A stretch of 64,000 nucleotides of DNA from Limnomonas spitsbergensis (lineage: Eukaryota; Chlorophyta; Chlorophyceae; Chlamydomonadales), in the NCBI GenBank assembly GCA_037349105.1, contig JAYJMM010000106.1, positions 2,294,001 through 2,358,000 of the forward strand. Reading direction: 5' to 3'. Of this stretch, positions 43,501 through 55,500 are shown piece by piece. How positions within the stretch are numbered: position 1 is the first letter of the stretch; every line of letters starts with the position of its first letter. The notes below the pieces were generated by a model, which saw only the letters and a program-made list of their open reading frames with translations, was not told where the DNA came from and ran no database searches. A program made the position numbers and the translations under genes.

Positions 43501-46500
43501 TCAAGTATTTGCTGTGTACTGGCTGAGCCCTCCATGCAACCTCATCATGGTTCACCTGGATGTAGCTTCTAGAGCATTTAATAGCCCTCCTGTTAATTCA
43601 TATACTTGTCCCCCTTCTGCACCTGTGTACAGCTTGAAACATACTTACAAATCCTGCTGTTCATGTATAATGTAGTTACTCATTGCCCCCCCCCCCTCCC
43701 GCTGTACCCGGATGCAGCTTCTCTGGTATTTAAGAATCCTGCTGTTGATTTGTATACCCGTTCCCCCCCCCCCCCCCCCGCCCCCCCCTCCGCTGTACCC
43801 TGATGCAGCTTCTATGGAATTTTAGAACCCTGCTTTCAATTTATATACCTGTTGCCCCCCTCTCCGCTGAACCCGGATGCAGCTTCTATGGAATTCGAAA
43901 ATCCTGCTGTCAATTATTGTACCTGTCGCCGCCCCTCCCTGCTGTACCCGGATGTAGGCTCTATGGAATCTAATGATCCTGCTGTCGATGTATATACCCG
44001 TTGCCCCCCTCTCCCGCTGTTCCCGGATGCAACTTGTGTGGAATTTGATCATCCTGCTGTCAATTTATATACCCGTTGCCCCCCCCTCCCGCTGTACCCG
44101 GATGCAGCTTCTATCGTGGTCGAGGGGCTTTTGAGAGCATGGGGGCCGGCATCAGCATGAGCCCCGGTGACATTGCGTTCAAATGTAACTTTGCAACCTT
44201 GGACGAGGCGACCGGCATCGTGACACGTCGCAGGTAAGCCTTAAAGGAACCATTCATTGATACCTGAGGGCAGGCAACCTGGCCAGCGAGGCGAGGCTGG
44301 CCGTAAAACACCCACCAGTCAATGCCTGCCAGTCTCATGATATTGAAGTACCTGAATGCACGCCTCAGGGCGCATTGTTATTCATTATTTATTTATCAGT
44401 ATATTTGTGTGTTATATGTTGTGCCCCTAAGCGTCCCTGGATGTGGCAACGCGCATTCTGACCAGCTTGAGGTGACGCCATAACAAATTAGTCATCGCCT
44501 GACATTCTCACCAAATTTGTAGCTGTGGGCATTTGAATGTCTCTGTGCCAAGTGCCAATATACCGTGCCGCATTTTACTATTTTTATATTTACTTTGTCA
44601 CTTTGATCCTTTGTGTTTCTGAATCCGTTAAGCACGCATCGTGACCAGTTTGTATTCAGTGATCGTCAGGACAAGATTCTTGGCTTTAAAATCCTGTAAA
44701 AATGCTGCACAGGCCACAAGCCTCAGGCGCAACATTGTCCCAGGAACACTGGGTTTTCCCATGCTTATTTTGCATGGCACTGTCATCTGGAACGTTCTGG
44801 GGACCCTGTACCCATAACCCTAAACCCTAAACCCTGAACCCTATATCGTCTGTGTTTATACTGTCAATTTTTTCATCGCACCCTTCTTATTCTATTCCTT
44901 CTTCACTGCATTCTGTCGGGCAGTCTTATTTGCATGGTTTCATGTTACAACAAAAGTTGTACCGTGTATTATCTGATGGAGACCAGGGAGAGCCTAGGTA
45001 GAGCATAGGCCCAGGTGGGGGCCTGCAAAACCAAAAGGCAGTGTTGAGATATTACATGCAGTGTTAAGGTATTAATCAAATTAGTTTAGGCCGCCTCAGC
45101 TACACTTCAGCTACCTCCCTGCCGTGGGTGAGGGCCTGCTGCATCAACAGGCAGCGTTAAGATACTGGTATTCATAACAAACAAATATTTTTGGTCACCT
45201 TGGCTACAATCCAAAGCAGTAAATTATTGATTCCCGTGGGGGGGCTGATCAAATCTGCGACATGGTTTCCTGTTCACAGTGTCCCGGTAGGGCGGTATGT
45301 ACTTAACTTCTTGTAGCTTGTGTCCCCCAAGGTTCGCTCTGCCTGGCCCTTTCGCAAAAAGCTGTGGGTGGTCGCGTCAACTTTGTAACAACAAGTCAAC
45401 AACATAACTTGAGCCATACTTCAGCCATACTTCAGTTACCTCCCAGCCTATGGCCAGGGGTGCTTGGTTGAGCAAACGGAGTTGCGTGGGCCACCATCCT
45501 TAGGCTGGTCAAAGCACCGGCCCAGAAGCAGGTGTCTGCCAAGCGACCTGCCATACACATAGGTCTGGTGTGAGCACGAAATGAACACCAAACTGAGGCC
45601 CTATGGGCCAGGATGCTGTGGCCCCCTGCTGCTGACTCTCATGTAGATCGCGTGCAGATCTCGTGTAGATCTCGTGTAGATCTCGTATATCTCGTGTAGA
45701 TCTTGTTGATGTTATTCTGTTCAGCAAAAAACAAACCTCTTCACTGGACGCAATACATTCAAATGCCTTCAGCTTGCTTATTTAAATTATACACAGGGCG
45801 GACCGTCACTTTGAGCATATTGGGCCCAAGCTCTGTGCAGAGCTGGATGGTAAGGTGGGTGGGACTGTGTGGGAGGGGGGGGGTGAGAGGTGTGGGACTG
45901 TGTGGGAGGGGGGGATGCTGGATGGTGAGGGGTGTGGGACTGGGGGGAGGGGGGGATGCTGGATGGTGAGGGTGTGGGACTGTGGGGGAGGGGGAGATGC
46001 TGGATGGTGAGGGGTGTGGGATTGTGTGGGAGGGGAGGATGCTGGATGGTGAGGGGTGTGGGACTGTGGGGGAGGGGGGGATGCTGGATGGTGAGGGGTG
46101 TGGGACTGGGGGGGAGGGGGTGGCTGGATGGTGAGGGGTGGAGGACTGTGGAGAAGGGGGGGGAGTGAGGGGTGTGGGACTGTGGAGGAGGGGGAGGTGC
46201 GGGTTGCAGGAGTGGGGTCTGGATGGTGAGGGGTTTGGGACTGGGTGGGGGGTGGGGGAGTGAGGGGTGGGTGGGGAGGGGTATGGGACTGTGGGGGAGG
46301 GGAGGGGGGCTGGATGCAGAAGGGTGCGGGACTGTGGGGGTAAGGAGGGGGGGCATTCCTTTTGTGTGCTGAGCTAGATATTGATGGGTGCAGGGCTGCC
46401 GGGGTCGTGGGGGTGCATGTCTTTGTTTGCTGGGGGGGGCATGTGGTTGTTTGCCGAGCTAGGTGTTGAGGGCTGTAGGGCTATCTGGGTGGGGGGGGGG

Positions 46501-49500
46501 GGGGGGGGGTTTGTTTGCTGGGGGGGCATGCGGTTGTTTGCAGAGCTAGGTGTTGAGGGCTGAAGGGCTGTCGGGGTGGTGGGGGGGCATGTCTTTGTAC
46601 ATGCATAAGTTCATGATATGGTTCGTGATATAATTCATCATATATATCATGATATAGTTAGTGATCTACTAATATTACGGGTCTGTATGAAGAAATATGT
46701 TGATGTATGTCCCCCCTCCTGTGTCAATGATAATTTCAGTGCATGGCAGCACAATCCGGCAACCCTGTGCCGTATCGCGCTTACTTGGTATTATAATCAT
46801 GCTAACCTGTGCCGTATCGCGCTTACTTGGTATTATAATCATGCTAACCTGTGCCGTATCATGCTACCTTGGTAGTATATTCCGGCGAAACCTGTGCTGT
46901 ATCATGCCCTATCCTGCTACCTTGTTGCAGTGCGTGTCTGACTACTTTGAGTAGGCCGCTGGGCGGCCACCTTTGGGCTGTTGGGGACCAAACGTTCACC
47001 TGCTTACGGCTGTTGGCCCAAGCAGCGGGGCATGCTGCTTGGGTCACAAGCCGTAAGCAGCAGGGCATGCTGCTTATGGCTAGTCCCCCGAGCCATAGGC
47101 CGTGATATAGCTGCACTTTACCTTTATCACACTTGAAAAGAAACTGTTTGTCACTCCTGTGATCGTAGGCCTGCCCATTCCTGGATTCCCAGACCATGAG
47201 GTAGCAGTGAGGTGGGTGCCAGCCTTTCTTGCAGACTATGGAAATTAAAATACGCCCCGCGGGGGCACATGAGGGTAAAGAGAAGATGTGAATGTGCATG
47301 GACGCAGGGAGGAGGGTGGAAATTATGTATTGCGATACATTGGAATAGGCACTGGATGAGTGTGCAAGGTAGCAGGGAGACAGTTAGGCGGATGCAATTA
47401 CATGAGCAAAGGGTAATTGAAAAACTTGTGGGAAAGGCGCCATCGTGAAACCGAGCTTTTCTAAATCCCCAAAAATATAGTCAGGGTTCCTGGGAGGTTC
47501 CACTTCAACCTTAAAAAAAACGGATGCAATCCTACCCTGCGGTGCATTGATTTGTAGTAGAGTGATGTGCAAGCCGAACATGAAATTATGAGCCTTATCG
47601 TACACCTTACATCCTAAACCCTACGTTTGAATCCCAAATGAAACCCTGGACCCTGAACACTGAAACCCAAAGCAAACCCCAAACAAAAACCTCAACCTTG
47701 TAAACAACAACTTGCACCCTCACCCCCAATATGAACCCCGACCCCATGCAGGCATGAGACAGAATACCGTTGTGGAGTGTGCATACGACGATCTGGCCTC
47801 ACTGATGCCGTCTCCTCCACACACACCCTGAAGGACTACCTACTCCCCTAACCCCAACCCTAAACCCCAACCCTGAACCCTAAACCTCATGCAGGCATGA
47901 CAGGGAACACCGTTGCGGTGTGTGCATACGAAGACCGGGCTCAGTTTCCTTTTTTCTTGACTCAGCTACTTGTCAGCTGAATCCGGCCTCTGGCTGGAGG
48001 ACCCTTTTGTTGCCAGCCATGCTGCTTTGACCACCAGCCATAGGCAAATCCAGGTTTGATCCCAATCGGGCCTTTGGCAGTCTCGAGGCGGCCTACTCGT
48101 GTCATATTCTTAGCCGCAGAAATAAGCATGGCCCGGGCCTCACTGACGCCGCCGCCTCCACCCACCCCCTTAAGGACAACTGAGTAACCAACACCCTAAT
48201 CCCCGAACCTCAACCTCAAAACCATGCAGGTATGCGACAGAACACCGTTGCGGCGTATGCATACGCGGCCCAGGCCTCACAGACGCCGTCTCCTCGACCG
48301 ACCCCCTGAAGGACAACCTGCCGCTGCTGGTCGTGCAGCCCCTGGATGCGACTCCGGAGGTGTGCACGCATAGGGCCTGCGTTGCTGTACCATGCATTAT
48401 CCCATGCGCCATCCCATGCACCATCCCATGCGCCATCCCATGCGCCATCTCATGCACCATCCCATGGGCCATCCCATGCACCATCCCATGCACCATCCCA
48501 TGCGCCATCCCATGCACCATCCCATGCGCCATTCCATGCGCCATCCCATGCACCATCCCATGCGCCATCCCATGCGCCATTCCATGCGCCATCCCATGCC
48601 CCATCCCATGCGCCATCCCATGCGCCATCCCATGCACGATCCCATGCGCCATTCCATGCCCCATCCCATGCACCATCCCATGCGCCAGCCCATGCGCCAG
48701 CCCATGCGCCAGCCCATGCGCCAGCCCATGTGCCAACCCATGCACCATCCCATGCACCAGCCCATGCGCCATCCCATGAACCATCCCATATGCCATCCCA
48801 TACGCCATCCCATGCGCCATCCCATGCGCCATCCCATGTGCCATCCCATGCACCATCCCATATGCCATCCCATGCGCCATCCCATGCGCCATCCCATGCG
48901 CCAAGCCATGCGCCATCCCATCCACCATCCCATGCACCATCCCATGCGCCACCCCGTGCGCCATCCCATGCGCCATCTCATGCACCATCCCCTTCGCCAT
49001 CCCTTGTGCCATCCCATGCACCATCCCATGCGCCATTCCATGCATCATCCCATGCACCGTCCCATGCAAATGTGTTTGGTAAGAAAAGGGGCCTTCTCTT
49101 CACAATCCCCTTGCCCCCCTCCTTTAAGTTGCACCCACCCTACATTCTAATCATCTACATACTCCCCCGCCGCAAACGATCCCCATGCTATCTATCCGAC
49201 CCCTGTGAGTCGCCCCCATGCTACCCACCCCCTTTCTAAGCACACCAATGCCCCCGCCGCAAACTATCCCAACGCTACCACTGGTCCCACCCCTTCCCAT
49301 CCGTCCCCATGCTACCCACCCCATTTCAAATGCCCCCCATGCGGCCTATAGGCACACTTGACTGCTAGTGTCGTGAACGCCGTGTCCGAGGCCTTCCGGA
49401 AAGTTCTGGCTGCGCACCCGATCAACGATGAGCGGCGAGCGGCTGGCCTCAGCCCGGCCAATGTGGTTCTCCTGCGTGGCTGTGGTTGCAGGATCAAGGT

Positions 49501-52500
49501 CAGGTCAAGAGTCTTATGGAAAGAAATAAAGCTACGCCCCGTAGGAGGCGTGAGAGTTCAGGAAACAGCGCAGCCTGGGTGGAAGCCACAGCGGCGCCGT
49601 TACCATAAGGGTCTTATATCGATATCAGTGTTTCCTTGTTTGCAGCGAGTCCGCCTTCAGCGGGCCGCTTTTAACTGCCAAAGGCCTGACTGGGGCCCAA
49701 CCTTGACAGGCCCAGGCAGCGTGGCTGGCTATGCATGGGGCCTATCAGCGGAGATAATGAAGTAATTTTTAACGCAGCTAAAATTTATCAGAGCTACACA
49801 AAATACACACCAGAGGTGATGCTCTAGATATACTCTGGATCTGCTCTGGACTCACTCTGCATCTGCTCTGGACTCACTCTGCATCAGCTATAGATATACT
49901 CTGGATCTGCTCTGGACACACTCTGGATCTGTTCTGGACTCACTCTGCATCAGCTATAGATATACTCTGCATGTGCTCTAGATATACTCTGGATCTGCTC
50001 TGGACACACTTTGGATCTGTTCTGGACTCACTCTGCATCAGCTATAGATATACTCTGCATGTGCTCTAGATATACTCTGGATCTGATCTGGACTCACTCT
50101 GGATCTGTTCTGGACTCACTCTGCATCAGCTATAGATATACTCTGCATGTGCTCTAGATATACTCTGGATCTGCTCTGGACTCACTCTGGATCTGCTCTA
50201 GATATACTCTGGATCTGCTCTGGACACACTCTGGATCTGCACTGAACACACTCTGAATTTGCTCTGGACACACTTTGGATCCGCTCTGGACACACTCTGG
50301 ATCTGCTTTAGATACACTCTATAACTGCTCTGGACATGCTCTACTCTTTTTGCGTATGTCATAGCCTCTGCTGTTGTGTGTGTTTGCTCTCAAGCTCCTC
50401 CTTGCCCTTGTCACTGTTTAGGGAGCAGCTCCAGGTGACCCCTGCACCAACATCTTCACAATATTTTGAAACTTTATTTCAATGATGTGTTTTAAGATAA
50501 CAAACCTCCTTCCTCCCCTGTGCTGGTATGGGTGACAGGTACCCATATTGCAGGAGCTGCACTGGGTGGCGGATTCACCCACATTAAATATTTCCAAATA
50601 TGTGTTGAAATATGTGTTGAAATATGTGTTGAAATATGTGTTGAAATATGTGTTGAAATATGTGTTTGCAAACAATCCATGGTAGCTCACCTACTGCTAC
50701 TGCTGAACGAGTGGCTTCCTTACTCCACGCCTCAGAGCGTATCGTTTAGGGCGGATCAGGGCGTATCGTTTTTTGTTAATTTGTTTGAAAATAATCATTC
50801 ACCTCTTCCCCCCCTCAGCTGGTATGGGCATCAGGTGCCTAGCTTCGAAGAGCTGCACCAGATGACGGATGCAGTGATACACCCACATCAATATTTGCAT
50901 ATGTAATTTCAAACATGTGTTTGGAGGTAATCTACCTCTTTCCACCCCTCACGACAGGTACCCAGCTTCCAGGAGCTGCATCATATGAGGCCCTGCATGG
51001 TGGCCCCGACAAAAATCATCGCAGGTGGGTTTTTGTCACGAGCTTCATGCAACCACCCACACAAATGATCCCCGGTGGCCTGTTACCCGCTGGGCCCTGC
51101 TGAGCGCTCCGCCTCTTGGGGCTGGTAGGGAATGACTAAGCTCAATTCTAGCTACCATGCACAGCCAGGACCATGGTGCAGCCATGCTATCCGCCCATGT
51201 GAGGGGGCAGGAACATAGGATCCGGCGATTTACTGAGGGGGAGAGAAGATCGTGTGGCGAGTTTAATCTCTCACCTGAGATTTTGGCATTTCACTCTCCC
51301 TGGATTGAGCCCCGTTTGCCTCACCAGGACTGGACATGCAATTTGGCATGGACCTCCTAAACATTCCTGGCTCCTTGCATGTCATTTGGCAACACCAGCC
51401 GCCACTCCCTCTATGTTTGCCTCACCAGGACTGGGCATGTCCTTTGGCATGGATCTCCTCGTGGCAACCGGGGCGACGGGCTCATATGACAGCGCGCTGC
51501 ACAGCAAGGCCATGGCCATGTGTGAAGCCTTGGTGGGTTCATCTGCCCCGCCAGCAACGGCAGGAGCAGCAGCAGCAGGAGTGGCAGCAGTATATGTAGC
51601 AGCAGCAGGATCAGCAGCAGATGTAGTAGGAGCAGGAGAGTCAAAAGGCCCGGTAGGGGAGGAGGCACCAAGAGGCACGAGTGGAGGCGGCGAAGCTGGT
51701 ACGGCTGCGCCAGAGACTGGCTGTGGCGGCTACCAGTTTGGCTTTATCCATGTGAAGGCTGTCGACGACACCGGACACGATCGCATGGTCAACATGAAGG
51801 TGGGCTCAGGGTTTATGGGCTTAGGGTTATGAGTACATATCTTGACCATGCCCTTGTGCTGTACATGTTCATGATGCTTGCCAGAATGGCGTAGTCAACA
51901 GGAGGGAAGGCCTACATGTTTTAGGCTGACCATGTACAGTTCACCTCATGAAGATCGAAGGTCTGGCCGGGCTGGCCTTGTTAGGTTCACCACAGGAGTG
52001 CGAAGTCATTTGGATACCGGGGTTAGGGTTTAGGCGGTGGTGTCATGCTGGCCACGATTGGGGGACCGCATTGCTGACTGTGTCCTTCATACTTTAAGTC
52101 TTCACACCTTGGTCTTCGCCGATACCAGAAACCTGACGTGTGGAACCTAAAATCAGAAATCTGAAAATCTGAAACCTGAAACAGAAACCTGAAATATGAG
52201 ACCAGCATTTGGCATGTGACGCCAGACACATGGAGCATGGCATCCGAGACCGCTGCATGCTCCTGGTGGTCGAGGACAGGATGCTGACTCAGCTATGGGA
52301 GCCGCGGGAACCTGCAGCAGCTGAAATATGAAACCCTTGTATGCACGCATGCGGGTCTTTACTCCATCTTCGACTGATGGTGGATCAGCTTACCTGAAAC
52401 CACAAACCTAAGACCTGACGTATAAATTATTAATTGCGTGCGGCCGCGCGGGTTAGATTCTAGGTAGCCGTTGACATGATAGTGGCTCAGCCGGTGCGGA

Positions 52501-55500
52501 AGCTGTCAGAAGCTGAGGAGGGCTGTCAGGAAGCCGAGGACGCAACACCTGAAACTAGAAGAATCGAAACATGGCATTCGAAACTGATGTACGCAGGTTC
52601 GGTTATGAGAAGCTGTCGAGAAGATGGTGGATCAGCTGCTGTAGAGGCGCAAAACCTGAAACCAGAAATGTGGAATTTGTGATTCAAAACTGATGCATGC
52701 AGTCAAGGTTCCAGGAACCGTCAACAAAATGATGGCTTAGCTGGTGCACAATTTATGTTCGTATATCACTCACCAAAATGAGTGATATACGAATATGTTT
52801 ACATGTCATCGATAACTGATGCGTGTAGATTGGGTTCCAGGATGCCGTTGACAAGATGGTGCCCCACTGGTGCAGCAGCAGGGGCACAACCTGAAACCCT
52901 GAATGAGTGATAGGTGTAACATGTGCAATATGTGTAATATGCCATTCAAACTGATGACCGCAGGTTAGGTTCCAGGAGGCTGTTGACAAGATGGTGGCTC
53001 AGGTGGTGCAGCAGGTGCACAACATGACACCAGAAATGTGTAATATGTCATTTGAAACTTCAAAATTGAGGTGTCATTTACACTTTCAAAACGGATGCCT
53101 GCAGGTAAGATTCCAGGAGGCCGTTGACAAGATGGTGGCTCAGTTGGTGCGGCGGCTGTGGGAGGCTGAGGAGACGGGGCAGGCTGGGCGCTTCACCATC
53201 GTTGTAACTGGAGACCACTCCACGCCGGTGCTGTTCGGCGACCACAGTCATGAGCCTGTTCCGTTTACCATTGCGCACATCCGGCATGTGGTGAGTGCGC
53301 TTAACCTGGGTGGTGACTGGGGACCACTCCACGGTCATGAGCCTGTTCCGATTGCCATTGTGCACGTTTGCCATTGCGCACATCCAGCATGCAGTGATTG
53401 AGCTCGCCATCACATCACACAGTTCAGTAACAATGAAAACAATGAAAACAGCTGCATGACTCCTAGAAAGACGCAACGACATGCAACCTGTCGGGCAAGA
53501 GGCTGACGTGCAAGAAGCGACCATGCATAGCAACAAGAGTGCTAGCGGCAACAGAGGCGACCATGCAACGCGCAAGAAGCAACCATGCATAGCAACAAGA
53601 GTGCTAGCGGCAACAGAGGCGACCATGCAACTTGCAAGAAGCGACCATGCATAGGAACAAGAGTGCTAGCAGCAACAGAGGCGACCATGCAACGTGCTAG
53701 AAGCGACCATGCATAGCAACAAGAGTGCTAGCGGCAACAGAGGCGACCATGCAACGTGCAAGATGCGACCATGCATAGCAACAAGAGTGCTAGCGGGAAC
53801 AGAGGCGACCATGCAACGTGCAAGAAGCGACCATGCATAGCAACAAGAGTGCTAGCGGCAACAGAGGCGACCATGCAACGTGCAAGAAGCGACCATGCAT
53901 AGCAACAAGAGTGCTAGCAGCAACAGAGGCGACCATGCAACGTGCTAGAAGCGACCATGCATAGCAACAAGAGTGCTAGCGGCAACAGAGGCGACCATGC
54001 AACGTGCAAGATGCGACCATGCATAGCAACAAGAGTGCTAGCGGCAACAGAGGCGACCATGCAACGTGCAAGAAGCGACCATGCATAGCAACAAGAGTGC
54101 TAGCGGCAACAGAGGCGACCATGCAACGTGCTAGAAGCGACCATGCATAGCAACAAGCGACCATGCAACGTGCTAGAAGCGACCATGCATAGCAACAAAA
54201 GTGCTAGCGGCAACAGAGGCGACCATGCAACAGAGGCGACCATGCAAGATGCAACGACATGCAACCTGACGTGCAAGAAGCGACCATGTATAGCAGCAAG
54301 AGTGCTAGCAGCAACAGAGGCGACCGTGCAACGTGCTAGAAGCGACCATGCATAGCAACAAAAGTGCTAGCGGCAACAGAGGCGACCATGCAACAGAGGC
54401 GACCATGCAAGATGCAACGACATGCAACCTGACGTGCAAGAAGCGACCATGTATAGCAGCAAGAGTGCTAGCGGCAACAGAGGCGACCATGCAACTTGCA
54501 AGAAGCGACCATGCATAGCAACAAGAGTGCTAGCAGCAACAGAGGCGACCATGCAACGTGCTAGAAGCGACCATGCATAGCAACAAGAGTGCTAGCGGCA
54601 ACAGAGGCGACCATGCAACGTGCAAGATGCGACCATGCATAGCAACAAGAGTGCTAGCGGCAACAGAGGCGACCATGCAACAGAGGCGACCTTGCAAGAT
54701 GCAACGACATGCAACCTGACGTGCAAGAAGCGACCATGTATAGCAACAAGAGTGCTAGCGGCAACAGAGGCGACCATGCAACGTGCTAGAAGCGACCATG
54801 CATAGCAACAAGCGTGCTAGCGGCAACAGAGGCGACCATGCAACAGAGGCGACCATGCAAGATGCAACGACATGCAACCTGACGTGCAAGAAGCGACCAT
54901 GTATAGCAGCAAGAGTGCTAGCGGCAACAGAGGCGACCGTGCAACATGCTAGAAGTGACCATGCATAGCAACAAAAGTGCTAGCGGCAACAGAGGCGACC
55001 ATGCAACAGAGGCGACCATGCAAGATGCAATGACATGCAACCTGACGTGCAAGAAGCGACCATGTATAGTAGCAAGAGTGCTAGCGGCAACAGAGGCGAC
55101 CATGCAACGCGCAAGAAGCGACCATGCATAGTAACAAGAGTGCTAGCGGCAACAGAGGCGACCATGCAACTTGCAAGAAGCGACCATGCATAGCAACAAG
55201 AGTGCTAGCAGCAACAGAGGCGACCATGCAACGTGCAAGAAGCGACCATGCATAGCAGCAAGAGTGCTAGCGGCAACAGAGGCGACCATGCAACGTGCAA
55301 GATGCGACCATGCATAGCAACAAGAGTGCTAGCGGCAACAGAGGCGACCATGCAACGTGCAAGAAGCGACCATGCATAGCAACAAGAGTGCTAGCGGCAA
55401 CAGAGGCGACCATGCAACGTGCTAGAAGCGACCATGCATAGCAACAAGCGACCATGCAACGTGCAAGAAGCGACCATGCATAGCAACAAGAGTACTAGCG

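Noticed and set aside
44812..44845. Chromosome end or telomere
   Set aside because: Only three or four CCCTAAA units are present inside an intron. The GGGTTTAGGG tracts in intron 2 are part of a junction-derived repeat.
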